This document shows, in pieces, positions 7,280 through 16,488 of a stretch of 30,534 nucleotides of DNA. The notes beneath the pieces are model-generated. The model did not search any database, was not told the origin of the DNA, and saw only the letters and a program-made list of their open reading frames with translations. Source of the stretch: a virus; the IMG/VR virus record IMGVR_UViG_3300037189_013371, positions 1-30,534 of that record, one strand, 5' to 3'. Both the position numbers and the translations under genes were made by a program. Within the stretch, counting starts at the first letter, position 1. The number at the start of each line of letters is the position of its first letter.

Positions 7280-9844
7280 ATGACTCTAGCATCATTAGGA
7301 TATCCGAACATTCCCAAGTCCATCACCAATCCAAATGTGGTGGTTCGTGATGCTCTGGATGCGAATACGCCACTCTCGTTCCTCCAATTCATTAAAACGA
7401 TGGATGTATCGTTCAATCCGTCTAAAAATCAGGATTATTATACAGCATACCTAAAGGCATGGAATTTTGCGAAGAATACCAAGACGGTAGATGATAATTC
7501 CGTGATCATTGAGCGTTATCGGGAGTTCATTCAGGATGTCAATCTGGAATATACTACTTTGGAAGAACAGAAGTTCCTATCCAAGTTGGATTTCAACGAT
7601 CCCCTTGATCTTGACATCGCCATTCCTTTCTATTCCCGAAAATTGATTGAAATATCGGAATATTATAATAAAAAACGAGAAGAAGCCAAATTCCAGATCA
7701 CTAAAAAGAGAATTTCTGGCACAAATTTCGGATTAACCAAGGATATTAAAGATATCACCATCAATTATTTGGAAAATCTTGATAATAGTAAGATCAATTA
7801 TGATTTTACTGATTTGAAAACCAATCTGGAGGTTGAAATTGAGGAACTATATGAGACATATCCTGAATACTTCAACCAAACTCCCAACGATCAGATATAT
7901 GATAACAAGGATTTGGATTATGGGTTGGATATTTTTCTAAAAACCAATGCGGAACTCATTCCTGAAGTGTTTGCAGGAGTATCGTCTTCCCTGATAGAAT
8001 TGAAAGAGGGTAATTCCCTATTGGATAATAAGAGAAAATTAACGGAAAAATACATATCTTCCAATTATTATTATCTATCAACTGGTTCCACAGTGTATGA
8101 TTTCGTTTCCGGTAAGATGTTGGATGCCAACAATCCAGCAGCTTCTTTTTTCAACACAAAATATCCCACGACCGCATCCACGCAGAGGAAAGAATTCAAA
8201 ACACCCATGGAAATGGGATTCTTCCGTCCCCACAAGCTCTCCATTATTTTGATTGATGGGGAAAGACCTGCATATTCCTTCAATTTTGACAATCTGGAAC
8301 CCAATACGATTTATTATTTTCCTGATCCTGATATTAGGGGTAATAATGATGGTGTTCTAACATTTGTCAATAATGATTTATTTCTGAAACGCGATGATTC
8401 ATCGGGAAATGCCAAGAATCAACCGATCAGCGATAAAAGCGATTCCCAATATTACGGTTATATATCCCAAACGGAAAATACCCCCTCAAAATATCTGGAT
8501 AAGATATTTGAATCAGGTTACATTCAGGATGCAAAGGAAGACATCTACAACAATCTCTATGGATTGTTTAAAAATGATGGAAGCTTTAAGCAAACTATTG
8601 AGGTAATCCCCGAAACGGAAAAACAATATTATATTCTAGATGGACATACCTTCTATGATTTCAAATATGGAGAAGGATACGCCTTCAACTATTCCACATT
8701 TGATGATTCCACCTTCCCATACACCACAAGATCGGGATTATCTTCATACACTGGAAGATTCACCACCGATTTCTCCAGACATTACATCCTTTTCGGAGGA
8801 AAATTCACGGATAATTTCGTATATCCTCCCGATTTTTACCCAAATTGTCAAATTCTGGAAGGTTATAGTGTTTTCCGTGATGGTGTTCCCGTAACTGATA
8901 CCATATCATCTGATTTAAGTGGGTATCCTCTCAGTGGGACGTATTATTACTCTCGTCTAATTGAAGGAGGTGTCCATGACTCATCCCCTCTCCGAAGAGC
9001 ATTGGTTGATCCCTCATATCCAACTTTAACTGCGAATGCAACCCAAGAAATCGTTCCTGATGAAGTGAATACCTTCATGATCGATGGTGGAAAAGCAACG
9101 TTCTCTTTGTGTGATACACCTTTTCAATTTCCATCCATCTATTACGATCCCACGGTATTGCAATCCAGTGTTTATAATCTTTCATCTTCCCCAACTGAGA
9201 ATTACTTTACAAGGTTATCATCCACTGGCACCTTATACGTTAGAAACGCATATACCAAAGAAGTAAAACCATTTCAAACGACTTTCAATTACCTATCCAC
9301 AACTCTGTTGAGTTCGGTTTACAACGAATTATCAGGTATTCATTCGTTTGAAATTGTGGGAGACACCATGTTCATCCAAACCAACAACAACCTCATCGCT
9401 CAAAAAATCCTATTTGAGAATGGAGACTTTGTAAATCCCAAGGAATCAACATATGTTACGACATTCAATGCAAATCCTTACCAGAAAATATCCAAACGAT
9501 TCAAGAAACGGGATAAGGTATATTATGCTCTGATTGACACCGATACTTACCCGATATCAAGCAACAATTTCAAAATATATCCAACTATATATGAAATTGA
9601 TACTACAAAAAATACCAGAAAAATCTATTCCGTGGGTGGATTAACCAATTTCTACTCGATATCTGGTGGTTTGAATACATATATCAAAGCGGAAGAACCC
9701 ATATTCACATATAATAATCGTTCTGATCAATATAACATTTCATTCCTTATGAAAACGGCAGATAGTCAATTCATCATTCAGGAATTTGACTTCAAGCTGA
9801 ATCCTTTATCCATGATGAATCATAAGCAAATCAAACAACGATGA
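7280..9844 (+). CDS. Large unknown tail/baseplate structural protein
   Basis: This protein of about 854 residues has no family I recognise. The N-terminal 280 residues are mostly helical and charged (YNKKREEAKFQITKKRISG). The rest is a long run of beta-rich, Tyr/Ser/Asp/Pro-rich sequence, with YYFPDPDIRGNNDG and many Y-x-Y and S-S-Y strands, typical of baseplate or fibre proteins. There are no catalytic motifs, membrane segments or cysteine clusters. Two ATGs are available, 7274 and 7280; 7280 fits the fixed box-to-start distance seen elsewhere. Its TGA overlaps the next ATG by four bases. A virion role is inferred from the neighbours gp6 and the collar protein. Confidence 0.85.
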   Translation: MTLASLGYPNIPKSITNPNVVVRDALDANTPLSFLQFIKTMDVSFNPSKNQDYYTAYLKAWNFAKNTKTVDDNSVIIERYREFIQDVNLEYTTLEEQKFLSKLDFNDPLDLDIAIPFYSRKLIEISEYYNKKREEAKFQITKKRISGTNFGLTKDIKDITINYLENLDNSKINYDFTDLKTNLEVEIEELYETYPEYFNQTPNDQIYDNKDLDYGLDIFLKTNAELIPEVFAGVSSSLIELKEGNSLLDNKRKLTEKYISSNYYYLSTGSTVYDFVSGKMLDANNPAASFFNTKYPTTASTQRKEFKTPMEMGFFRPHKLSIILIDGERPAYSFNFDNLEPNTIYYFPDPDIRGNNDGVLTFVNNDLFLKRDDSSGNAKNQPISDKSDSQYYGYISQTENTPSKYLDKIFESGYIQDAKEDIYNNLYGLFKNDGSFKQTIEVIPETEKQYYILDGHTFYDFKYGEGYAFNYSTFDDSTFPYTTRSGLSSYTGRFTTDFSRHYILFGGKFTDNFVYPPDFYPNCQILEGYSVFRDGVPVTDTISSDLSGYPLSGTYYYSRLIEGGVHDSSPLRRALVDPSYPTLTANATQEIVPDEVNTFMIDGGKATFSLCDTPFQFPSIYYDPTVLQSSVYNLSSSPTENYFTRLSSTGTLYVRNAYTKEVKPFQTTFNYLSTTLLSSVYNELSGIHSFEIVGDTMFIQTNNNLIAQKILFENGDFVNPKESTYVTTFNANPYQKISKRFKKRDKVYYALIDTDTYPISSNNFKIYPTIYEIDTTKNTRKIYSVGGLTNFYSISGGLNTYIKAEEPIFTYNNRSDQYNISFLMKTADSQFIIQEFDFKLNPLSMMNHKQIKQR

Positions 9845-10326
9845 ATACCAAATTCCTATCACTGTCTTCCCTGAATACCAACCAGACCACCACATCTCCC
9901 ACAATCGGGTTAGTTGATAATACATTATTGACAATATCGCTGTCTGGAGCAACGGAAAGGATTTTTCCAACACATCTCATCATTCAATGGGGAGATGGGG
10001 TCGAGGATTTCTTTGAAAATGACATATTACAAAACCAAAATATTGCTTCCAATATCTTTTCGTCTCTGCTGATAGATAGATACACCCATGAATATTTTCC
10101 ATCGACTGTTTCAACGAGCCAAACGCTGACGGCGACATTTTCCTTATATTATACCAATTCAAATATATCCACGTTTACACTACCCTTATCAATCACAAAT
10201 TATGATTATGCCACTTCAGTTGGCGATGTTCGACTTGTAAATACTGATTATTTGCAGAATGGTAATAAAATACATCAATTAGTCACGGATGAGGGAGGCT
10301 ATCTAGTGGAACTACTCGTTAAATAA
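9841..10326 (+). CDS. Small PKD-like beta-sandwich structural protein
   Basis: This 161-residue protein starts inside the previous stop (ATGA). It reads like a single immunoglobulin-like or PKD-like domain: IIQWGDG ends at residue 53 and YTHEYFPS begins at 81, the spacing of the W-G-D-G and Y-x-H-x-Y signatures in PKD domains, with alternating polar and hydrophobic strands after it. The C-terminal 30 residues (GDVRLVNTDYLQNGNKIHQL) may be a separate contact segment. No Cys, signal peptide or membrane helix is visible. With the PKD domain of the 5186 gene this makes two such folds in one transcription block. The exact role is unknown; a decoration or connector protein is likely. Confidence 0.82.
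   Translation: MNTKFLSLSSLNTNQTTTSPTIGLVDNTLLTISLSGATERIFPTHLIIQWGDGVEDFFENDILQNQNIASNIFSSLLIDRYTHEYFPSTVSTSQTLTATFSLYYTNSNISTFTLPLSITNYDYATSVGDVRLVNTDYLQNGNKIHQLVTDEGGYLVELLVK
10320..10325 (+). promoter_or_regulatory. TAAATA box before the GTG start at 10331
   Basis: The sequence GTTAAATAATCTTGTG leaves five bases between box and GTG. The box contains most of the previous TAA stop. The constant distance supports the unusual GTG as the real start. Confidence 0.5.
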
Positions 10327-10330
10327 TCTT

Positions 10331-11497
10331 GTGGCTATTTTGTTTGATAAATTATCCTCCTGTGAATCCGTTGCTCTTTCCTCAAATTTGGAGGATGTGA
10401 GGTTTCAAAATTTTTCAAGATATTATCAAGGGGATTACACCTTGACGTTTTACAACGCCCTTTCTGGTATCGTGGATGTAAAAAATAAGAATTATACCAA
10501 TTTTTTGATGACCCGAAACACGAAAATATCAAATATTCTGGAAAAGGAAGATCAAACATTAAAATCAGAATCCTTATTAACCAATTTGAATTTTGGGGGC
10601 AATTTTCTAACATTTCAAAAAGCTGATGCCAGACGATTGGGGTTATTAGGCATTTACAATGAGAGTGAATACTATGGCAATTATAATTTCACTGCCGATG
10701 GGGATGCTTTACCGACAAATTTCGTGATTACGTTAAAAGCTAACAATGTTTGTGATATTTATCAATATTATGATTACAAAAAGTATTATTTGACTAAAAA
10801 TGCTGATGATGAATTGAATTTTTATACTCAAAATCTGGGATTGACTGCATTTGATTTCAAATACATATACTCCCGTCCAAATAAAGCGATATTTCTATTT
10901 CAAACCTTATCAGGGGTTACTCATTTTGTCCGAAAAACCGGAAATCTACTCACACTATCACCATCCACATCTGCAAATAAAGCGAGTGTGTATGCAAATC
11001 CAATTTACCTAAGCAAAGACATATATTCTGATTTCAATATCAACCCCAATACTTCTTATGTTGAATATGGAGACGATAATACCATATCGGAAAACGGAAT
11101 ATTAAAAGACTTGGAAAACAATTATCTATTGCATAGGGAAAATGATTCAACGGATATTATCATTCTAAAAAATCAACTATCTCAAGATAACACATTCACA
11201 TCGGGAAATACCCTATTGTCATCTCAAGATTTGAAATTTTTTGTGAATGGTATGCGGAATTATACATCCATTTTTAATGATATTGATACTGAAAAAGACG
11301 AAACTTTGGCTCTGAATTATGTGTTTTATAACAAATCATATGAAATTCTTCCCGGATTGAATCGCTTTACCGCACAGATAACATGTCACCATTCAATAGG
11401 ATCAATATCAACGATACAAAATTCGTACAATCGGGAGCATTTGGATATCCTACTCCCGAATATGCAGATAAAGTGTATCGCTCCGATATTTCAGTGA
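10331..11497 (+). CDS. Structural protein, N-terminal half of a frameshift-split gene
   Basis: This 388-codon frame starts at a GTG fixed by a TAAATA box. It is a Tyr/Asn/Ser-rich, beta-strand-rich protein with no recognised domain. Up to about codon 347 (EILPGLNRFTA) it reads as normal protein. The last 38 or so residues (CHHSIGSIST onward) are composed unlike the rest and look like out-of-frame reading of the next gene, which overlaps it by 115 nt. The simplest reading is that the natural protein continues in the -1 frame near 11372-11383 and is about 740 residues long. No classic slippery heptamer is visible, so a mutation or a base missing from the assembly is as likely as programmed frameshifting. 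Confidence 0.75.
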   Translation: MAILFDKLSSCESVALSSNLEDVRFQNFSRYYQGDYTLTFYNALSGIVDVKNKNYTNFLMTRNTKISNILEKEDQTLKSESLLTNLNFGGNFLTFQKADARRLGLLGIYNESEYYGNYNFTADGDALPTNFVITLKANNVCDIYQYYDYKKYYLTKNADDELNFYTQNLGLTAFDFKYIYSRPNKAIFLFQTLSGVTHFVRKTGNLLTLSPSTSANKASVYANPIYLSKDIYSDFNINPNTSYVEYGDDNTISENGILKDLENNYLLHRENDSTDIIILKNQLSQDNTFTSGNTLLSSQDLKFFVNGMRNYTSIFNDIDTEKDETLALNYVFYNKSYEILPGLNRFTAQITCHHSIGSISTIQNSYNREHLDILLPNMQIKCIAPIFQ

Positions 11498-12555
11498 GTT
11501 ATGACGATGGACAGACATATCTATGCACTTGGTTATCCGGTTCTCCCCTTGGTAGCGATAAAGTGTGGGTGGATCGTTATTATTATCCCGATTTGATTGA
11601 AAAATCCTCTGCACTGGCAGGAGATAATACTTTTAATTTAACATATGATGATGTCGTGGAGAAACTGGTGGCTGGAAATAGTTCAATACAGGACAGTCTC
11701 TCATCTTTCACCGTGTTTGATAAGAAAAGTGATATGTTATTTGTGCCGAATGGCAAATATACATACGAAAGAATTCAAGTGGAAGTAAACACCGATGATC
11801 TAGTGGTAATAACTCCGTGTCAATCCCTGACGACAACAGGAAACAATATCAATTATTTCAAACAATTGAATGACGCTGGTAAATTCACAGTAAAATTTTA
11901 TTTTGAAGGCGATGGGCAAAATTGGACATTTAAAAGTAAAAGAAATAACACCGATGGAGGGCTTTCAATTGATAAACAAGGAAGTGATCTAATTTTTACC
12001 ATGAATCTTTACAATCCCGGATTTGTTGAAATCATCACTTTTAGCGAAACAGTGAAATATAAACCATTTCAACGCAATTTCATTTGTTTTTCCATTGATG
12101 CCATTACTGGACAATTATACTTCTTCCTAAACAATCAAATTGTGGGTTATTATACATTTGATAGAAATCAATTTTTTGGCAAACGATTGGTATTTGGGGA
12201 TTTTGTCTTGAATGGTGTGGATATTTTCTCACAAAACATATTATCAAAAATTGGGATAACCGCAGAATATACATCGGAAAATATCGCTTTCATTACCCCA
12301 ATGCTTGATGGAGAATCTGTTATTGATCCCATTTCAATCACACTACCTTGTGGTATGAGAAACAGCACTGATACCGTGGAATATCTTCAAAGTGTGTGTA
12401 ACAACCAAGCTTATAAATCCAATTTCGTCAACATATTCATCAAAAATGTTGAATTGGAAGACACTGATATGGATGGACTTCGCAATAGGATAACATCGGA
12501 GATTGTTGATCGCTCTCCGCTAACAACCGAAATAAATAATCTAATACTTTCATGA
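11383..12555 (+). CDS. Structural protein, C-terminal half of the split gene
   Basis: This 390-codon frame begins MSPFNRININDTKFVQSGAF, then PTPEYADKVYRSD, which reads like the middle of a tail protein rather than a beginning. In the -1 frame relative to the 10331 gene it extends the motif FTA-TDN-MSPF smoothly. Residues 165-280 form a beta-rich stretch resembling a concanavalin/LamG-type carbohydrate-binding jelly roll (FICFSIDAITGQLYFFLNN). Independent translation from the ATG at 11383 is possible, since AGATAACATG lies there, but no TAAATA box or Shine-Dalgarno site is present. Its stop overlaps the next start (ATGA). Whether it is one protein or half of one is open. Confidence 0.78.
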   Translation: MSPFNRININDTKFVQSGAFGYPTPEYADKVYRSDISVSYDDGQTYLCTWLSGSPLGSDKVWVDRYYYPDLIEKSSALAGDNTFNLTYDDVVEKLVAGNSSIQDSLSSFTVFDKKSDMLFVPNGKYTYERIQVEVNTDDLVVITPCQSLTTTGNNINYFKQLNDAGKFTVKFYFEGDGQNWTFKSKRNNTDGGLSIDKQGSDLIFTMNLYNPGFVEIITFSETVKYKPFQRNFICFSIDAITGQLYFFLNNQIVGYYTFDRNQFFGKRLVFGDFVLNGVDIFSQNILSKIGITAEYTSENIAFITPMLDGESVIDPISITLPCGMRNSTDTVEYLQSVCNNQAYKSNFVNIFIKNVELEDTDMDGLRNRITSEIVDRSPLTTEINNLILS

Positions 12556-14330
12556 TATCATTTTTTAAATTCTCGTCAGGTGAAGCATTTACACTAAACG
12601 GTGTGAACTACTTTGGATTCTTTAATGTTGAAGATGGCGTTGCTTACACCGAACGCAAAAAAAGCACAACATCAGAACAACTTGTTCCGAAAAACACGTT
12701 CATTTCGGATTTTTATCTGAATAAGATGGAATTTGATAATCAATTTGATTCCATCACAGAAGCATCAAATATGACCGCCAATGTTTTCGATGTTCTCAAT
12801 AAAGTTGAGATGGAGAGATTACTATCCATTATCGATCAAAATAATCTGATCGTTTTCAAATCTTTGGTAATTAATAATCCTCAAATTATCAATTTTACAG
12901 AAAACGAGTCTCATTATTACGGGTTGTCATCCACCATTGTTGACATGAGAAACGATGATCTCATGCTTGGAAAGAAAAACATCTCCCATATTGACCCGTT
13001 TCGCTATGAAATTGAATGGGCATTTCTTGAAAAAATTAAATATGGAGCATTGTTCGTAAAATCTGATCAAACATTCAAATATCTATGTTCAACTGGTTTT
13101 GAACTTTACACGCTTAAAGGATCATTTACAGATGAAGGGTATATTGAATATTCTGTTCAGGAATTGGAAATATCCGAAGAGGTATATGGAATTGATTACG
13201 ATGAATTTGAAGACAAGATTACCATCATTGTAAATGGTGATTTGAAGGTTTATGATGCCATAAACTATATTGAATGTGATACTCTGGTATTAGTGGATAA
13301 TATTAAATTGGGAGATGTTGATTCCGAAATTCTCACTTGGGGAACACAGAAGGAATTTAAAAATTTAATCGGTAAATGGAGTCGAAATTTTTATAACCTC
13401 ACAGAATATTCCACGGAATTCATACGGTTTGGTAACAATTACCGAACATCCATTGAAGGTAATAACTTAACTCTTCGAAATAAATATTCGACCGATAAAA
13501 TTGTTGACTATGATTTAGAATCTATTGGTATCGATCAACTATTGGATGTTAATATTAGGGTTATTGATGATTGTGTCCTCATCCTACATAAAAAATCTGA
13601 AAAATTCCATATAACATTCTTTGATCCTCTTGATATGGAGAACACTTTATTTGATCGAGAAATTTTCGAGTTCAATGATAGTGATAATTATAGAATTTCG
13701 TTTTCAACCTATGATTCAAACGTGTTTTATTTGAATAGTACTGCCCAATCTCATACCCGTATGATCTCTAATCCCACGTATCCAGTGGGGCAAATGAGAG
13801 AAAACAATTTGAAATATGTGAAGAAAGAAACATTTAAGAATTATTTACAAAAATTCGGTAATGGGGTGTTGAAATGGAACACGGAAACAACGGATTCCAA
13901 TTTTTTCACAAATTACATGTTTGATAGTATTACCAAATCAGATAAGAATTATATGTTTCTTCTAAATTCTGGCAGAATCTATCCAATTCGCCAGAATATA
14001 TTAAATTCGTATCTATCATCCGTTCCCTTAGATTTAATAAAAACATATGACGGTATTCGTTGTTCGGACACATCTTTTGGACTGTTTTTAAATAAAACAA
14101 TCTCATATATTTTGAAAGATATATTAACATTATACACCAAAGCCACCAATTCCTATTCAATCGGCAAAAATGATGTGTTTTTGAATAAAATTCGAGAAAT
14201 CACATATGACACCAATAATCTGTATATGAATGGCAATGAAACTGTCAACGTTTTGATGTTACAGCGGATTTTAACGCTGTTGACAGACTTGCAAAAACAA
14301 TTAGTTGCTAATTTAACATCGCAACAATAA
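12552..14330 (+). CDS. Unknown tail structural protein
   Basis: This 592-residue protein overlaps the preceding stop by four bases. The N-terminal 150 residues contain FTLNGVNYFGFFNVEDGVAY and a helical ASNMTANVFDVLNKVEMERL stretch. The centre repeats short hydrophobic strands (IDYDEFEDKITIIVNGDLKV) suggestive of a beta-propeller or repeated beta-hairpin fold. The C-terminus NNLYMNGNETVNVLMLQRIL is helical and ends TDLQKQLVANLTSQQ, probably an oligomerisation or docking helix. I recognise no catalytic motif. It closes the block before the collar and fibre genes and may link the baseplate to the fibres; this is inference from order only. Confidence 0.83.
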   Translation: MISFFKFSSGEAFTLNGVNYFGFFNVEDGVAYTERKKSTTSEQLVPKNTFISDFYLNKMEFDNQFDSITEASNMTANVFDVLNKVEMERLLSIIDQNNLIVFKSLVINNPQIINFTENESHYYGLSSTIVDMRNDDLMLGKKNISHIDPFRYEIEWAFLEKIKYGALFVKSDQTFKYLCSTGFELYTLKGSFTDEGYIEYSVQELEISEEVYGIDYDEFEDKITIIVNGDLKVYDAINYIECDTLVLVDNIKLGDVDSEILTWGTQKEFKNLIGKWSRNFYNLTEYSTEFIRFGNNYRTSIEGNNLTLRNKYSTDKIVDYDLESIGIDQLLDVNIRVIDDCVLILHKKSEKFHITFFDPLDMENTLFDREIFEFNDSDNYRISFSTYDSNVFYLNSTAQSHTRMISNPTYPVGQMRENNLKYVKKETFKNYLQKFGNGVLKWNTETTDSNFFTNYMFDSITKSDKNYMFLLNSGRIYPIRQNILNSYLSSVPLDLIKTYDGIRCSDTSFGLFLNKTISYILKDILTLYTKATNSYSIGKNDVFLNKIREITYDTNNLYMNGNETVNVLMLQRILTLLTDLQKQLVANLTSQQ

Positions 14331-14333
14331 ATA
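14328..14333 (+). promoter_or_regulatory. TAAATA box before the tail-collar gene
   Basis: The sequence AATAAATAACAATATG includes the TAA stop of the previous gene and leaves five bases to the ATG at 14339. It would drive the whole fibre and glycosyltransferase block, since no further exact box is seen up to 19215. Confidence 0.55.
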
Positions 14334-14338
14334 ACAAT

Positions 14339-14947
14339 ATGGCTCTACCTGATTTAACCAATTTATTCGTCGCTGATAGTTACAAAGGTGTTCTACACAC
14401 TGCAAATGTTCCACTATCTGGAGCAAACCTACCCCCTGTTTATGACGGATTGGGTAACAAATCTTCTTTAAAGTTGGGTTCTGATGGAAACGGCGCGAGT
14501 ATTAGTGGGTGTTTATCAGCGGATTGTATCAACATAGCTGGATTTACTCTCATTGATTATCTTTATCCAGTTGGTGCAGTTTATCTTGATACTTTGGATG
14601 TTAATCCCCAAACTCGATTTGTGGGAACTACTTGGGGTAAGATTTCGGAAGGTAAATTCCTCGCTGGAGTTGGTACGGGTGCTGATAAAAACCTCACGAA
14701 TCAAATTTTACTGGCTGGAGATGATTCCTCCATTGGAGAATACACGCACAGATTAACTGTTACTGAAATGCCATCACATACTCACGATCTTACAAGTTTT
14801 GCATATGTTGGAGATAGGGATAATGATGAAAATAAAGGTTATTGGGATCAAGGTGGCACTTTAACAACACAATCGACTGGTGGTGATCAACCACATAACA
14901 ACATCCCCCCATACTTCGGTGTTTATATCTGGAAACGTTTAACATAA
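14339..14947 (+). CDS. Tail-collar/short-tail-fibre tip protein, gp12-like
   Basis: This 202-residue protein has the C-terminal tip architecture of T4 gp12/gp10 tail-collar proteins. LYPVGAVYLD (75-84) and FVGTTWGKISEGKFLAGVG (94-112) match the collar domain start. EMPSHTHDL (143-151) gives the H-x-H metal ligands, and PHNNIPPYFGVYIWKR (185-200) is the usual closing motif of receptor-binding tips. The first 70 residues are a short attachment region with no collagen-like repeats, so the protein is much shorter than T4 gp12 (527 residues). It probably forms a trimeric adhesin tip at the baseplate. The domain assignment is firm; its receptor is unknown. Confidence 0.92.
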   Translation: MALPDLTNLFVADSYKGVLHTANVPLSGANLPPVYDGLGNKSSLKLGSDGNGASISGCLSADCINIAGFTLIDYLYPVGAVYLDTLDVNPQTRFVGTTWGKISEGKFLAGVGTGADKNLTNQILLAGDDSSIGEYTHRLTVTEMPSHTHDLTSFAYVGDRDNDENKGYWDQGGTLTTQSTGGDQPHNNIPPYFGVYIWKRLT

Positions 14948-14948
14948 T

Positions 14949-16019
14949 ATGGCTGATATTTACATTTCAAAAATCAAGGTTCGCAGAGGGACAAACGCAG
15001 AGATTAATTCAACACGTTTTGACCAAGGAGAACTTGTCCATGCAACGGATTCCAAACGCCTGTTTATTGGTAACGGTGTATTGAGTGGAGGTAATCCAGT
15101 TTCCAGTAAAGTTCACCCACCATTGACCAATTATTCAAGCCTTAGCACCACTTTGGCGGAAGTTGGTGATCTGGTATCGGTTAATTCCATTTGGTATCAA
15201 CTGACAGCATCCCCTTATAGCTCTGCTAGTAATTGGGGTGATATGAGAACCAAATTCTCTTCTGAATTTGTATATACAAATTCCACAGTGAATATGGCAG
15301 TTAGTGGATTATCGGCATCCAAAATCAATCCAAATACTGTTACAAATGGTGTTAATATAATTGATGGAAAAATTCAATTAAATTATAGAACCAATTTCTT
15401 TGAACTGTCATCAAATCAGCTTTCCATTAAGACTGGAGGGATCACCACACGGGAAATTCTTTCTTCATCCTTTGCAAATGGATTGAGTGGTGGTAATGGA
15501 AAACCGATTTCATTAACAGTATCTCCGAACGATTTCACATTTCGATCTGGTATTTTATCGGCTAATTACACACGAATTTCTGCGTATGGATTGAATACCC
15601 AATCACATCTTCCAGTATCAGCTTATAACGCCTTGAGTGCTTTGAATGCTAAACTTGGAGATACCTCATCTTTTGATAAAGTAATTTATCAATTACAAAC
15701 ATCGCCAAATATTTTAGGAAATTGGGAGGCTATTTCCAAGGATGGTATCGCAGATTCGATTTATGACACTTTAACTGGTAATTCGACCCGAAATTCCAGT
15801 AATTCCCTGTCATCCATATTTAACGGTAGTCCATCTCAAACTACGGATGGTATTGTTCCGGGTATAAAGCTCACCAGCTTCACTGCATTATCAAGTAATG
15901 GTCTTTCTTCTGTTACGATAACTCTCTCATCCGCTGGATTCATCACCTTTGCAGGAAATTATACCTCCGAAACAGGAAAATCTATAAACAGATTTGCAGT
16001 TCCAATCTTCACTTACTAA
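14949..16019 (+). CDS. Tail fibre protein with Mtd-N-like domain
   Basis: This 356-residue protein begins two bases after the collar gene. Residues 5-60 have the beta-prism signature of the major tropism determinant N-terminal domain: KIKVRRGTNAEI, then FDQGELVHATDSKRLFIGNG. Residues 60-100 (VGDLVSVNSIWYQL) are shared with the next gene. The remainder is Ser/Asn/Leu-rich beta sequence (LSSNQLSIKTGGITTREIL) typical of fibre shafts, and the end (GFITFAGNYTSETGKSINRF) is probably a trimeric knob. It has no cysteine cluster and no chaperone-type autoproteolysis motif that I can see. It likely acts in host recognition together with the collar protein. Confidence 0.88.
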   Translation: MADIYISKIKVRRGTNAEINSTRFDQGELVHATDSKRLFIGNGVLSGGNPVSSKVHPPLTNYSSLSTTLAEVGDLVSVNSIWYQLTASPYSSASNWGDMRTKFSSEFVYTNSTVNMAVSGLSASKINPNTVTNGVNIIDGKIQLNYRTNFFELSSNQLSIKTGGITTREILSSSFANGLSGGNGKPISLTVSPNDFTFRSGILSANYTRISAYGLNTQSHLPVSAYNALSALNAKLGDTSSFDKVIYQLQTSPNILGNWEAISKDGIADSIYDTLTGNSTRNSSNSLSSIFNGSPSQTTDGIVPGIKLTSFTALSSNGLSSVTITLSSAGFITFAGNYTSETGKSINRFAVPIFTY

Positions 16020-16020
16020 T

Positions 16021-16488
16021 ATGGCAATATCAATTACAAACGACACTCTTTTAAAGTTGCTTGCTCGTCAAGGAACGAATGCTGAACGTTTAAACGTCCT
16101 TTTAAACTCTGGAGAGTTCGCGTTCACTACTGATACTGAACGTCTTTTTATCGGTAATGGTGCCAACAATGGAGGAGTGTTGACAGGTAATGTGTTTAAG
16201 GGATCAAATCCAGATGTTACCACATTTTCTCCCGCAGAAATAGGAGATTTGGCATATAATAGTGATGCTCTCGTATTGTATAGACTCAAACAAAATGATG
16301 GCTCTCTGTTATCCGATTGGGAGAAAATTGGAGGTTCTGGAGTAACCAGTGACACCAATCAAGCTCTGGGAGGTGTTCAGATTGATAATCTGGTTCGTGT
16401 AACTTCCGTTGCATGGTCAACTCTATCCGCTTCCAACGATCCCAATACTTTTTACATTGTTTCCAATGTGAATTATATGATTGCATAA
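16021..16488 (+). CDS. Short Mtd-N-like fibre protein, paralogue of the preceding gene
   Basis: This 155-residue protein starts one base after the previous stop. Its first 100 residues align with the preceding fibre: RQGTNAE for RRGTNAE, TTDTERLFIGNG for ATDSKRLFIGNG, and AEIGDLAYNSDALVLYRL for AEVGDLVSVNSIWYQL. The end has AWSTLSASNDPNTFYIVS, a very common strand pattern at the end of phage tail adaptor domains. After the TAA the -1 frame continues in a Thr-rich stretch ending in a CEEYCKKLGY signature shared with the two downstream proteins. The protein may therefore be a truncated form of a longer mucin-tailed fibre. Confidence 0.85.
   Translation: MAISITNDTLLKLLARQGTNAERLNVLLNSGEFAFTTDTERLFIGNGANNGGVLTGNVFKGSNPDVTTFSPAEIGDLAYNSDALVLYRLKQNDGSLLSDWEKIGGSGVTSDTNQALGGVQIDNLVRVTSVAWSTLSASNDPNTFYIVSNVNYMIA

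Noticed and set aside
16449-16453. The T5 run as a programmed frameshift site for the 16021 gene
   Set aside because: Shifting here would destroy the well-formed TFYIVS ending, and the bases do not form an X-XXY-YYZ heptamer in the reading frame.
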